A stretch of 42,054 nt of DNA from Arthrobacter sp. ov118 (GCF_900116495.1 NZ_FPAY01000016.1:1-42054), one strand, 5' to 3'. Positions 1 to 7,774 are shown, numbered from the stretch's first letter. Numbers and translations: made by a program. Notes: a model not told the origin generated them from the sequence alone.

Positions 1-82
<82 letters not shown>

Positions 83-210
83 AGAAAAACAGACACAGCA
101 CGCACCCCCGGGAAAACGGGAACAACGCACTGCACAAAATTTGAAACCAGCTGAAAAACCAGACCCGACACGGGGTGACGGGCCCGGCAAAACAACCAAT
201 CCATAATAAA

Positions 211-253
211 TTGGTATCAACAAACTTGGCACACTATTGAGTTCTCAAACAAC
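211..253 (-). promoter_or_regulatory. rrn leader with boxA-like antitermination element
   Basis: On the minus strand this block holds TGTTTGAGAACTC (plus 239-251), then AATAGTGTGCCAAGTTTG, then an AT-rich stretch. The same block is found upstream of 16S in many actinobacteria, where the first part is taken as the boxA/Nus antitermination signal and the rest as part of the 16S processing stem. The position, about 130-170 bases upstream of the mature 16S end, fits. Role is by family knowledge. Confidence 0.7.
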
Positions 254-315
254 AGACACACCCGGCACCACCACAACCACCAAACGGTCGCGGATCGCTC
301 CGGAGCAACTTTTCA

Positions 316-344
316 AACTTACCCGAACCCGGACCACTTCGCAA
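316..344 (-). promoter_or_regulatory. rrn promoter, proximal
   Basis: On the minus strand, TTGCGA (339-344) and TAAGTT (316-321) are separated by exactly 17 bases. The -10 hexamer is followed by TGAAAAGTTG. Transcription would start near 308 and run through the boxA block into 16S. The TAAGTT -10 context resembles rrn promoters of Arthrobacter-like genomes from memory. The transcript start has not been mapped. Confidence 0.6.
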
Positions 345-496
345 ATCCACATCCCTGCGAACCGCAAACCATCCGAACCCGCCCCCACCAAACCCGGAGC
401 GCACGAAACGCCGACCAGATCAGGTCTTGAAATTTAGGGGAGTGGCCGCCTCCGGTTCCCAGCTTTCCGCTGGTCTCCCTCTCGGCGACTTAGAAA

Positions 497-525
497 ACAA
501 TACACCCACCACGCCCCCACCGCAA
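497..525 (-). promoter_or_regulatory. rrn promoter, distal
   Basis: On the minus strand, TTGCGG (520-525) and TATTGT (497-502) are separated by 17 bases, in a short AT-richer pocket inside very GC-rich DNA. It lies about 180 bases upstream of the proximal promoter, giving the tandem arrangement usual for rrn operons. Between the two promoters (345-496) no further element was recognised. Confidence 0.5.
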
Positions 526-679
526 CCCGCCCCGGAGCCACGCCAAAAACCCCGCCAGCGCGGGCCAAAAGCACCCGCCTGCACCCACGGAGGCGCTCCG
601 CCGTCGTACGTCAGTGCTGTGTGGTGCGTCACCGCTGCCCGGGCCGGCAGCAGGCTAAGTATCCGGGCGTTTAACGCAG

Positions 680-713
680 GAAGGGCCGGCAACCAAATGG
701 TTGCCGGCCCTTC
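680..713 (-). terminator. Hairpin terminator after rpsN
   Basis: A perfect 15-bp stem (680-694 with 699-713) encloses the 4-base loop AAAT. It sits 43 bases past the rpsN stop and before the rrn promoters, so it would separate ribosomal protein transcription from rRNA transcription. No clear U-run follows on either strand, which is common for actinobacterial terminators. Confidence 0.65.
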
Positions 714-755
714 TTGAAGTCGTTGGCTCAGGCCACAGGCTTCAGGGGTGCTGAA

Positions 756-1061
756 TTACCAAGAAGACTTCGTGATGCCCGGGAGCTCACCGCGGTGAGC
801 CATGTCGCGGAAGCGAACACGGGAGATGCCGAACTTCTGGAAGGTACCGCGGGGACGGCCGTCGATGATGTCGCGGTTACGCAGACGGATCGGGGACGCG
901 TTGCGGGGCAGTTTCTGCAGGCCGAGGCGTGCTTCTTCACGTGCTTCGTCGGTCGCGTTGACGTCAACCAGGGTCTTCTTCAGCTCGAGGCGCTTTGCAG
1001 CATAGCGCTCGACGATGACTTTACGCTGTTCGTTCTTAGCAATCTTGGACTTCTTAGCCAT
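756..1061 (-). CDS. rpsN: 30S ribosomal protein S14, zinc-independent type
   Basis: This is a 101-residue S14, a small-subunit head protein that assembles onto 16S rRNA. It has the long form typical of the cysteine-free (C-) class: it lacks the CxxC pairs of the short zinc-binding S14 and ends in the conserved GELPGITKSSW. The length equals that of E. coli S14. It is the last gene of the cluster rpmB-rpmG-rpsN; the gap to the L33 stop is 3 bases, and GAGGAG in the last L33 codons supplies the ribosome site. In many actinobacteria such C- copies back up zinc-binding versions and are controlled by Zur. Whether a zinc-binding S14 exists elsewhere in this genome cannot be seen here. Confidence 0.95.
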   Translation of the reverse strand: MAKKSKIAKNEQRKVIVERYAAKRLELKKTLVDVNATDEAREEARLGLQKLPRNASPIRLRNRDIIDGRPRGTFQKFGISRVRFRDMAHRGELPGITKSSW

Positions 1062-1064
1062 GTG

Positions 1065-1232
1065 TTAGCGCTCCTCTCGGAATTCGACGTGCTGGCGGAT
1101 TTTGGGGTCGTACTTCTTCAGGACCAGGCGGTCCGGGTCGTTACGACGGTTCTTGCGCGTCACGTAGGTGTAACCCGTGCCCGCGGTCGACTTCAGCTTG
1201 ATGATCGGACGTACGTCCTTGTCCTTTGCCAC
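1065..1232 (-). CDS. rpmG: 50S ribosomal protein L33, zinc-independent type
   Basis: This 55-residue L33 reads MAKDKDVRPIIKLKSTAG and ends in QHVEFREER. It has no CxxC pair, so it is the zinc-free class. The start is GTG at 1232-1230. Its G is also the last base of the L28 stop codon (TAGTG), so termination and restart share one base, which implies translational coupling. It is a large-subunit protein near the E site. The alternative of a later start is unlikely because MAKDKD is the family N terminus. Confidence 0.93.
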   Translation of the reverse strand: MAKDKDVRPIIKLKSTAGTGYTYVTRKNRRNDPDRLVLKKYDPKIRQHVEFREER

Positions 1233-1468
1233 TAGAGCTTCACTCCTCGTGCCAGGATGCTGGCGACGACAGCGTCGATGCCGCGTACGTCGATGGTCTT
1301 GATGCCACGAGCAGAGACCTGCAGCGTGACGTTACGGCGCAGGGACGGAACCCAGTAGCGCTTCTTCTGGATGTTCGGGTCGAACCGACGCTTGTTGCGG
1401 CGGTGCGAGTGCGAAATGCTGTGTCCAAAGCCCGGCTCGGCTCCGGTCACCTGGCAGTGTGCTGCCAT
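1232..1468 (-). CDS. rpmB: 50S ribosomal protein L28, zinc-independent type
   Basis: The 78-residue protein begins MAAHCQVTGAEPGFGHSISHS and ends VASILARGVKL, the same length as E. coli L28. Only one of the cysteines of the zinc-ribbon form is left (Cys5), so this is the C- class. The ATG at 1468 is preceded by GAGGAGAG at good spacing; a longer reading to 1555 lacks such a site. It is the first of three ribosomal protein genes. I looked for an AT-rich Zur-type palindrome upstream and did not see a convincing one, so zinc regulation is suggested by gene content only. Confidence 0.95.
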   Translation of the reverse strand: MAAHCQVTGAEPGFGHSISHSHRRNKRRFDPNIQKKRYWVPSLRRNVTLQVSARGIKTIDVRGIDAVVASILARGVKL

Positions 1469-1524
1469 GACGACTCTCCTCAAAAAATAAATGAAACGGC
1501 TAACAGAATTCCGTTGACCGTGCG

Positions 1525-1659
1525 TTAAGCGGCGTCCGCATCCAGCTCCCCCCAATCTCCGGCTCCGCGGGATTCAAGCAGACGGTACAGACCGGCTGCT
1601 TCCTCAATGCGGCGAAGATTGTGGCACGGGCACCGGGCGTTGACGGTCCATTGGACAAC
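1525..1659 (-). CDS. Possible small Cys/His protein (uncertain)
   Basis: An open frame of about 44 residues starts at ATG 1659 and ends at 1525, 56 bases upstream of rpmB on the same strand. It contains RCPCHNLRRIEEAAGLYRLL, with two Cys and a His close together, then an acidic tail ending ELDADAA. Third codon positions are about two-thirds G or C, less biased than the real genes around it. No strong ribosome site is visible. It may be chance reading in a leader region; it is listed because its composition looks protein-like and it sits before zinc-free ribosomal genes. Confidence 0.2.
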   Translation of the reverse strand, partial: VVQWTVNARCPCHNLRRIEEAAGLYRLLESRGAGDWGELDADAA

Positions 1660-1900
1660 CATTGCGAAGTGCCAGGATGCTGGGCGAATACAGGAATGCG
1701 CGCAACTTGAGCCCCTAACTACCGGCCGCCAAGACCGTCGATTTCTCGTCACGGGTCCTGCCAACCGGAGCAATTGCACACGCTCCGCGCCACCTAGCGC
1801 CTACCAAGTCTACGAGTTCGACGAATTAAAGACCAATCCGTCCCTGCACGGTGTATAGCGGGCTGCCCCGCCGCGCCGGCGGCATGCCTTCGCAGGTCAT
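1660..1900. other. Intergenic region before the redox trio
   Basis: Together with 1469-1659 this makes about 430 bases without a convincing gene. It must hold the promoters for rpmB (leftward) and for the ferric-reductase-like gene (rightward). TATAGC at 1854-1859 could be a rightward -10, but no matching -35 is clear. No terminator, RNA gene or repeat was recognised. Confidence 0.4.
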
Positions 1901-3403
1901 ATGCCGGACGAAGCAGTTTCACAGCAAAATGATAGACATCAGGGCGAATCTGAAGACATGAACGCACAACTTCTTTCGACCCGTCCCGAGGTTCGCCGGG
2001 GCTCCTGTGGCGCCGCGGCGAACCCCTTCGAGGGGCAGCATCGACGGCGGTTGCTGAAAGCGGACCTGCTGACCGTCCTCTTCTGGGCGTCCTTGGCGGG
2101 CGCCGTAGCTTTGTGGCTGGCCGACGGCGGAGCAGCCGGCTTCTCGACTCCCGCCGGCGCCTTCACCGCCCTGGGCATTGTGGCCGGCCTCGCCGGCATG
2201 GACCTGGTCCTCCTGATGCTGCTCCTGGCCGCCCGCATTCCGCTCATCGACCGTACTGTCGGCCACGACCGTGCCCTTGAGTTCCACCGCAAGCTGGGCA
2301 AGCCGGCTCTTTACCTCCTCCTGGCGCACGGGATTCTCATCGCGATCGGCTACGGCATGGCGGAAGGGCTGGATCCCGTCAGTGAGTCGGCGGCGCTGTG
2401 GGTCCTGGTGCCCGACATGTGGCTGGCGTACATATCCATGCTCCTGTTCATCGCCGTCGTGGTCACCTCCCTTGTGGCCGTCCGACGTCGGTTCCCGCAC
2501 GAATTCTGGTACGCGGTCCACCTCCTGACGTACGCGGCGGTCCTGACCGCACTCCCCCACCAGTTCAGTGTGGGCGGTCTCTTTGCCGAAGGCACCTGGC
2601 AGCGCTGGTACTGGCTGGCACTATGCATCGCGACCGGCGCCGCCCTGCTCTACTACCGCGTAGTCCAGCCCCTGGCGGCGACCTTCCGTCACCAACTGAC
2701 GGTCAAGCGGGTGGTGCAGGTATCCCCCGGGGTGGTGAGCATTGAGATGTCCGGCCTGCGCCTTGACCTGCTGGCAGGCAGCGGCGGCCGGTTCTTTATC
2801 TGGCGTTTCCTGGCGCCCGGGCTGTGGTGGCACCCGCACCCGTTCAGCTTGTCCGCCGAACCTGTCCAGTTTGATGCCGCAGGCCAGGGCGTGTTGAGGA
2901 TCACCGTCCGCAACCTCGGCAGGGGTTCGGCCCAGCTCGCATCCCTCAGGCCCGGAACCAAGGTGGCCGTGGAGGGTCCGTACGGGTTGTTCAGCAGCGC
3001 CGCGCGGAGCCGCAGGCACGTCGTGATGGTCGGTGCCGGGATCGGCATCACCCCGATCCGCGCGCTGCTGGAGAGCACGCCATTCCACCCGGGGAACGCC
3101 ACAGTCATTCTCCGTGGCCATAGCGAATCCGAACTCTACCTGGGTGAGGAAATCCTCGAACTTTGCCGGCAGCGCGGCGCCACGCTTTTCCATCTCACAG
3201 GCTCCCGTCCGGCCGGCGTCCGGACCTGGCTGCCGGAGAACTCCGCACGCGCCGGCCACCGGCTGGCCAGCTTCGATCCGAAGATCGCCGAAGCGGACGT
3301 TTACGTCTGCGGCCCCGCCGCCTGGGCACAAAACGTGCTTGAGGACGCCCGCGCAGCCGGCGTTCGGGAAGACCAACTCCACTACGAAAGGTTCGACTGG
3401 TGA
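1901..3403 (+). CDS. Ferric-reductase-like transmembrane flavoprotein (ferredoxin reductase fold)
   Basis: The 500-residue protein joins a six-helix haem-binding membrane domain (about residues 55-255) to an FAD/NAD(P)H module. Pairs His129/His143 and His207/His220 lie in membrane helices with the spacing expected of b-haem ligands. HPFSLSAEP (313-321) is the FAD site, GAGIGITP (378-385) binds the nicotinamide nucleotide, and VYVCGP near 467 is the C-terminal reductase motif. It should pass electrons from cytoplasmic NAD(P)H across the membrane. The gene overlaps the FMN-binding gene by 4 bases (GTGA), so that exported protein is the likely acceptor. Met20 (1958) is an equally plausible start. 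It could also reduce ferric iron or another external acceptor. Confidence 0.85.
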   Translation: MPDEAVSQQNDRHQGESEDMNAQLLSTRPEVRRGSCGAAANPFEGQHRRRLLKADLLTVLFWASLAGAVALWLADGGAAGFSTPAGAFTALGIVAGLAGMDLVLLMLLLAARIPLIDRTVGHDRALEFHRKLGKPALYLLLAHGILIAIGYGMAEGLDPVSESAALWVLVPDMWLAYISMLLFIAVVVTSLVAVRRRFPHEFWYAVHLLTYAAVLTALPHQFSVGGLFAEGTWQRWYWLALCIATGAALLYYRVVQPLAATFRHQLTVKRVVQVSPGVVSIEMSGLRLDLLAGSGGRFFIWRFLAPGLWWHPHPFSLSAEPVQFDAAGQGVLRITVRNLGRGSAQLASLRPGTKVAVEGPYGLFSSAARSRRHVVMVGAGIGITPIRALLESTPFHPGNATVILRGHSESELYLGEEILELCRQRGATLFHLTGSRPAGVRTWLPENSARAGHRLASFDPKIAEADVYVCGPAAWAQNVLEDARAAGVREDQLHYERFDW

Positions 3404-3942
3404 GAACTCGCGCAGCAGTTTCAGCAGCCCTCGCCTCCGCCGGCATCCTCATTGCAGGCTGGCAATCAGGCATCCACGTGGCCGACATCGGCAGCACCGT
3501 CGCGAGCGCGGCCGGCAGTACGGGGTCCACGGGCCCGAGCGGAACTTCCGGCTCAACGGGTTCGTCCGGCACTACGGGGTCCACGGGCTCGTCAGGAACG
3601 TCCGGCTCGACCGGTTCGTCCGGCTCGTCGAGCGCGGGCGGCGCCACGGGGGCCTCGGCCAAGGCCGTAGCGACCTACGACGGTTCCGTCGTCCAGACCC
3701 GGTTCGGCTCCGTCCAGGTGCAGATCACGGTACAGGCAGGAAAAATCACTGATGTCACGGCGCTGCGGCTGACCGACGCCGAACGCAAGTCCGAGCAGAT
3801 CAGCAACCGGGCTGCCCCGCTCCTGCGGACCGAGGTCCTCAACGCCCAGTCCGCGGACGTGCAGACCATCAGCGGCGCCACGGTGACTTCCGCCGCGTAC
3901 TTGAACTCCCTCCAGGCGGCACTCGATGCAGCCAACCTCTGA
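3400..3942 (+). CDS. Exported FMN-binding protein with flavinylation motif
   Basis: The 180-residue protein starts at GTG inside the stop of the preceding gene. A hydrophobic N terminus (about 4-22) acts as signal or anchor. Residues 38-80 are a Gly/Ser/Thr linker, and 90-178 form an FMN-binding domain like those of NqrC/RnfG. The motif TISGAT ends at Thr161; in this family ApbE attaches FMN to that Thr through a phosphoester, and apbE is the next gene. The domain should therefore sit outside the membrane carrying covalent FMN, taking electrons from the membrane reductase. The final acceptor is unknown. The linker is long enough to let the domain move within the cell wall. Confidence 0.85.
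   Translation: MRTRAAVSAALASAGILIAGWQSGIHVADIGSTVASAAGSTGSTGPSGTSGSTGSSGTTGSTGSSGTSGSTGSSGSSSAGGATGASAKAVATYDGSVVQTRFGSVQVQITVQAGKITDVTALRLTDAERKSEQISNRAAPLLRTEVLNAQSADVQTISGATVTSAAYLNSLQAALDAANL
3515..3645 (+). repeat. Degenerate repeat coding a Gly/Ser/Thr linker
   Basis: Degenerate units of about 24 bases encode steps such as GSTGSSGT, repeated with substitutions between residues 38 and 80 of the FMN-binding protein. Such tracts expand and contract by slippage, so linker length may differ between strains. The antisense strand reads as an acidic Pro/Glu repeat, which is only a shadow. Confidence 0.7.
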
Positions 3943-4753
3943 GCTGGGCAGTTCGGCCCTGAGGGCCAGGACTTTTGGCTCCATGGGCACCGTCGTCAGC
4001 CTCACCGTTCCTGCCGGCGCCGTCCCGGAAACGGCCGCCGGCGCGGACGGCGGGCTCGACGATGCCGCTGCCGCCGTCGAACTGGTATTTGCCCGGATGG
4101 ATGAAGCCTTCAGCCTGTACCGCCCCGATTCGGAGGCCAGCAGGCTGGCGCGCGGGGAGCTTTCGCTCCGCGAAGCATCCGCCGGAATGCGGGACCGCTA
4201 CGCGGACGCGCTCAACTGGCGGCTCACGACGGAAGGCGCGTTCTCCCCGGAACGACCCGACGGCGTGCTGGACCTCTCCGGGATCATCAAGGGCTATGCG
4301 ATCGCGCAGGCAGGCGAGTCGCTGCGCTCCCGCGGGATCACCGAATGGTGCCTGAACGCCGGCGGCGACGTCCTGGTGATGGGCTCGCCCGTTCCGGGCA
4401 GCGCGATGTCGTGGACAGCCGGGGTGGTGGACCCGCAGGACCGCTCGGCGCTGCTGTCCGCATTCGAGTTGGGCGGCGGGCCCGGCGGCTGGGAAACAAG
4501 CACCCGGCGTGCCCTTGCGACGTCGGGCTCGGCGGAGCGGGGCGACCACATCTGGACGGCCGGCACCGGCGGCGCGGAATTCATCCAGGTTTCCGTGGCC
4601 GCGGCGGACATTGTCACGGCCGATGTGCTCGCGACGGCGATCGTCGCCGGCGGGGCCGCGATGCTGGACCGCGCCACGGACCATTGGGACATCGATGTAC
4701 TCGCCGTCCGCCGCAACGGGCAGCTGCTCGCGACGCCGGGATTCCGCGCCTGA
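3926..4753 (+). CDS. apbE: FAD:protein FMN transferase (ApbE family)
   Basis: The 275-residue protein has the ApbE landmarks in order: MGTVVSL near residue 20, DLSGIIKGYAI near 117 (substrate and flavin site), NAGGDV near 143, and TADVLATAI near 233, where acidic and Thr residues hold Mg2+. It moves FMN from FAD onto a Thr in an SGA(T/S) motif. No signal peptide or lipobox is obvious; some ApbE enzymes are exported and some are not. Its start lies 17 bases inside the FMN-binding gene, and the substrate motif in that gene is intact, so the pair are enzyme and substrate. It is the last gene of the three-gene unit and converges on the SGNH hydrolase gene 7 bases away. Confidence 0.9.
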   Translation: MQPTSELGSSALRARTFGSMGTVVSLTVPAGAVPETAAGADGGLDDAAAAVELVFARMDEAFSLYRPDSEASRLARGELSLREASAGMRDRYADALNWRLTTEGAFSPERPDGVLDLSGIIKGYAIAQAGESLRSRGITEWCLNAGGDVLVMGSPVPGSAMSWTAGVVDPQDRSALLSAFELGGGPGGWETSTRRALATSGSAERGDHIWTAGTGGAEFIQVSVAAADIVTADVLATAIVAGGAAMLDRATDHWDIDVLAVRRNGQLLATPGFRA

Positions 4754-4760
4754 CCGTCCG

Positions 4761-5531
4761 TTACCGGCCCTCCGGGCGGGTGAGCTGGCCATACTTTGGC
4801 CGCAGACCGTCTCCAGACGACTTCCCGGTGACGCGCCGGACAACCCACGGCCCGGCGAATTCGCGAACCCAGCGGGCGTTCGCCCGGATGGCCTCCGCCC
4901 GGCTCAGCTCCGGCACCGGCGTCATGGGCGGGACGTCAATCGAGTGCTCGTGTTCCAGGACAGTGAGGACGCGCTTGGCCATGTTCGCGTGGCCGGCGGC
5001 GGACATATGCATCCGGTCGGTGGCCCACATGCCCCAGTCGTAGTATTCGCTGAAGCGCCAGTAATCGACCAGCAGGGCACCGTGGTCGCCCGCGATTCCG
5101 CGCACTAGTTCGTTGTAGATAGCGGTGCGGCCGCGCATGGTGCCGAAAATCTTGGAGCCGCGCGCGTCGAAGCCCGTGAACATCACTACGGTGGCACCGG
5201 TGGCCGCGAGCTTGCGGATCCCGGCGTCGTATTCCACCAGAAGGTCATCAATATCGATCTTGGGCCGCAGGATGTCATTCGCGCCGGCGTAGATGGTCAC
5301 CAGGGTGGGATTGAGTGCGACGGCGGCGTCCACCTGTTCAGCCATGATTTGGCGGAGCTTCCTGCCGCGGATGGCGAGGTTCGCGTAACCGAACCCCGGG
5401 TCTGCGGTGCCCAGTTGCTCTGCCACCCGGTCCGCCCAGCCCCGGACGCCGTTCGGGCGGCCGGGGTCGTCGTCACCGACGCCTTCCGTGAAGGAGTCTC
5501 CAAGGGCTACATAGCGGGACGTGAAATCCAT
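4761..5531 (-). CDS. SGNH/GDSL-family hydrolase
   Basis: The 256-residue protein shows the SGNH blocks: GDSFTEG at 11-17 with nucleophile Ser13, the Gly of block II near the ANLAIRG stretch, GAND of block III near 83-86, and DRMHMS with the Asp/His pair of block V. These enzymes are esterases or lipases on small acyl, acetyl-sugar or lipid substrates. There is no signal peptide, so a cytoplasmic role is likely. The substrate cannot be told from sequence. It lies 81 bases downstream of the marR-type gene on the same strand, so the two may be co-transcribed. Confidence 0.85.
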   Translation of the reverse strand: MDFTSRYVALGDSFTEGVGDDDPGRPNGVRGWADRVAEQLGTADPGFGYANLAIRGRKLRQIMAEQVDAAVALNPTLVTIYAGANDILRPKIDIDDLLVEYDAGIRKLAATGATVVMFTGFDARGSKIFGTMRGRTAIYNELVRGIAGDHGALLVDYWRFSEYYDWGMWATDRMHMSAAGHANMAKRVLTVLEHEHSIDVPPMTPVPELSRAEAIRANARWVREFAGPWVVRRVTGKSSGDGLRPKYGQLTRPEGR

Positions 5532-5612
5532 GAACCAAGTCTGCCAGCAGTTGCCAGGAGCAACAAAGATGCCAACTGACTAGCAGCAGGGCGGGACCCG
5601 GGTAGATGGAAG

Positions 5613-6092
5613 CTAGCTTTGGCGCAGAATCCAGTGGTCATCGTCGAGGCGGCCCACGATCTTCTCGCCGATCTGGGCTAGGTTGGCCACGTCCTCCGGG
5701 CGCAAGGCGTCGAGGAACAGGGACCGGACAGCCTCGACGTGGCCCGGAGCGAGCTTCACGATGGTGTCCATGCCGGCGTCGGTCAGGTGCGCCGTGGTGA
5801 CGCGGGCGTCGCCGGGGTGCGGCCGGCGCTCAAGCCAGCCCCGGTTCTGCAGCTTGGTGACCACATGGGAGAGCCTGGACAGGGAGGCGCTGGTGCGCGC
5901 GGCGAGCTCGCTCATGGGCAGGAAACGCCCCTCGGCCTCGGAGAGCATCGCCAGGACGTTGTAGTCGAACAGCGAAAGCTTGCCCGCGGCATGGAGCTGC
6001 GTGTCCAGGGCGGCCGGGAGCAGGGTGTTGATGCTCAGCAGGGCGAGCCAGGCCCGGCGTTCGTCGGCGTTGAGCCAGCGGGGATCGGTCAT
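5613..6092 (-). CDS. MarR-family transcriptional regulator
   Basis: The 159-residue protein is a winged-helix dimer of MarR type. Residues 40-110 hold the DNA-binding core: FDYNVLAML, then the recognition helix region with SASLSRLSHVVTKL, then the wing residues ERRPHPGDARVTTAHLT. It diverges from the YciI-like gene across a 103-base gap, and TTGA-ACCG-TCAA lies between the two promoters, so it may repress itself and the neighbour. No effector-sensing cysteine is evident. The -10 is so close to the ATG that the mRNA is probably leaderless. Confidence 0.9.
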   Translation of the reverse strand: MTDPRWLNADERRAWLALLSINTLLPAALDTQLHAAGKLSLFDYNVLAMLSEAEGRFLPMSELAARTSASLSRLSHVVTKLQNRGWLERRPHPGDARVTTAHLTDAGMDTIVKLAPGHVEAVRSLFLDALRPEDVANLAQIGEKIVGRLDDDHWILRQS

Positions 6093-6098
6093 GGCTAC

Positions 6099-6129
6099 AT
6101 TGTAGGAGAAGTGAAGCTTGACGGTTCAA
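6099..6129 (-). promoter_or_regulatory. Leaderless promoter of the marR-type gene and possible operator
   Basis: On the minus strand TACAAT (6099-6104) ends 6 bases before the ATG at 6092, the spacing of a leaderless mRNA. A weak TTGAAC (6124-6129) lies 19 bases upstream. Between them is an imperfect dyad around TTGA-ACCG-TCAA, a candidate self-operator. The operator call is inference. Confidence 0.5.
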
Positions 6130-6183
6130 CTTCGAGGTGGGCAATTCCGGAAAGTTCCTGCCTGCCCGGCGGCCGGCTACCGG

Positions 6184-6189
6184 TAGGCT
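6184..6189 (+). promoter_or_regulatory. Candidate leaderless -10 of the yciI-like gene
   Basis: TAGGCT is followed by 6 bases and then the ATG at 6196, with no ribosome site between. This is the TAnnnT arrangement of actinobacterial leaderless genes. No good -35 is visible. Confidence 0.4.
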
Positions 6190-6195
6190 GGCCGC

Positions 6196-6483
6196 ATGTA
6201 CGTAGTCTCCCTGACCTACAAGGTCCCCGACGACATCGTGGAGTTCCATCTCCCGGCACACGTGACGTGGCTGCAGGCCGCCTTCGATGCGGGCGTCTTC
6301 ATGGTCGCGGGCCGCAAAATCCCCCGCACCGGCGGCCTGCTCCTCTCCAACGCCGACCGCGCCAGCCTGGACGCCGCCCTGGCCAAGGACCCGTTCTACG
6401 TCAACGGCGTGGCTGACTTCGAGGTCATGGAGTTCCACGCCAACCGGGTGGCCCCGGGCTACGAAAACCTGCTGGACGGCTGA
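6196..6483 (+). CDS. YciI-like protein
   Basis: This 95-residue protein is a single alpha/beta dimeric barrel of the YCII family: it opens YVVSLTYKVPDDIVEFHLPAHV, with the conserved His near residue 18, has a GGLLLSNADR turn, and ends with the DFEVMEFHANRVAPGYENLL strand and helix. YciI relatives are small proteins tied to detoxification or ring-compound turnover, but most have no assigned reaction. It diverges from the MarR gene and may be its target. The 202 bases downstream (6484-6685) lie between converging genes and show nothing clear. Confidence 0.85.
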   Translation: MYVVSLTYKVPDDIVEFHLPAHVTWLQAAFDAGVFMVAGRKIPRTGGLLLSNADRASLDAALAKDPFYVNGVADFEVMEFHANRVAPGYENLLDG

Positions 6484-6685
6484 ATCCGGGCGGCTGCCGG
6501 ACCCATGCCGGACACGGCCCTAGCCGCCGGCGCTTGATCTTGTGGGGCACGCCGAGGTGATCGAGCGCCTGCGAGGCACACCCTAACCTCGCAAAAACCC
6601 GGCAGGGAAAGTGCCAGTTAATAGGTGGGGAATCAACAGGTGAGGGGCGTCGACGCGGGAACCGCCACAACTGCGGGAGCGTCAC

Positions 6686-7774
6686 TTACAGTTCGGCCTT
6701 CCCCTGCCGCCAGTAGCCCATGAACGCCACCTGCTTCCGGTCGATCCCCGCGTTCCGCACCAGGTAGCGCCGCAGCTCCTTGACCGAGCCCGCCTCGCCG
6801 GCGATCCAGGCGTAGAACGGCAGGGTACCCGCGGGTCTGTCAGGGTTCCTGCCGGCTCCGATCGCCTCGGCGTCCATCCGGGCGGGGGTCTCCCACAGGA
6901 TGTCGCGGTCAATGTTGACGTCCTCTGGTTCGGGCCCGGCGGCGGGGTGTTCCGGCCCGGCAGCAGGGTTCGGGGACGTGACGCCCACCCAGCCTGGCGC
7001 CGGCACTGCCGCGCGGACCGCTTCCTGCAGCAGCTCACCATGAGGGCGGGGCCGGCCGCTGGCCGCGCCGCGGGCCAGCCAGGTAATGCCGATATCGGCG
7101 GCTGAGGTGAGGTCTTGGAAGTCAGCGGCGGTCGGGACCTCGAGGATGGCTTGGCCGCTCATATAGGGCGGAAGGCTGTCGAGGATGGAGCTGATCGCCG
7201 GGACGGCAGTCTCGTCCCCGGCCAGCAGAACCCGCTGGGCCAGGCCCGGCCGCCATTCGATGCCGGAGTAGCTTTCCGCCGTGACACAGTGGGCGGCCCG
7301 GTTGTTCGGCCCGATTAGGACCAGGCTGTCCCCGGGCTGGGCGCTCAAGGCCCAACTTGCTCCCGGGCCGGCGTTGCCGGCGGCGTCGAAGTGCAGCACG
7401 AAGTCGACGTCGATCTCCGGATAGACGGCGTCGAGGCGCTCTTGCCGCACGGTGTAGGTGCGCATGGAGCCGCGGGTGGCTGGGTCCATGGCCATCCATT
7501 CCTGGTACCAGCCCGGCTGCTCCGTCCGGAATGCCGGCAGGGGCACGGCCGTGCCATCCGCCGCTGTGGACGGAATCATCACCTTGATCCGCAGATCCAG
7601 GGGGTCGCCGTGGACGCCGAAGTCCCGGAGGCTGTAGCCCCCGAAGGTGATCCGGCGGAACGTTCGACTGAGCGTCCGGACCGCAGTGACCGTGACCTCG
7701 AAGGCACGGGTCATCGGTTCCGTCGGGACGTGGGACGCGAGGGTGACGGGTTTGGCACTGTTGGCGGTTCTCAT
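6686..7774 (-). CDS. Siderophore-interacting protein (ferric-siderophore reductase, ViuB-like)
   Basis: The 362-residue protein has an FAD-binding barrel with RTYTVR near residue 112 and a C-terminal SIP domain ending in YAWIAGEAG, RRYLVRNAGIDRKQVAFMGYWRQG. Such proteins reduce ferric siderophores in the cytoplasm so that iron is released after import. It overlaps the ATPase gene by 4 bases (ATGA) and is the last gene of the siderophore operon, which fits the job. A Pro/Ala/Gly-rich insert (about 265-285) interrupts the C-terminal domain; it is longer than usual and probably a surface loop. Confidence 0.9.
   Translation of the reverse strand: MRTANSAKPVTLASHVPTEPMTRAFEVTVTAVRTLSRTFRRITFGGYSLRDFGVHGDPLDLRIKVMIPSTAADGTAVPLPAFRTEQPGWYQEWMAMDPATRGSMRTYTVRQERLDAVYPEIDVDFVLHFDAAGNAGPGASWALSAQPGDSLVLIGPNNRAAHCVTAESYSGIEWRPGLAQRVLLAGDETAVPAISSILDSLPPYMSGQAILEVPTAADFQDLTSAADIGITWLARGAASGRPRPHGELLQEAVRAAVPAPGWVGVTSPNPAAGPEHPAAGPEPEDVNIDRDILWETPARMDAEAIGAGRNPDRPAGTLPFYAWIAGEAGSVKELRRYLVRNAGIDRKQVAFMGYWRQGKAEL

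Noticed and set aside
1469..1660. A Zur box before rpmB
   Set aside because: No AT-rich palindrome of the Zur type (TGAnAATnATTnTCA-like) could be read on either strand.
3195..3662. An acidic Pro/Glu/Val repeat protein on the minus strand
   Set aside because: It is the antisense of the Gly/Ser/Thr linker and has no start signal.
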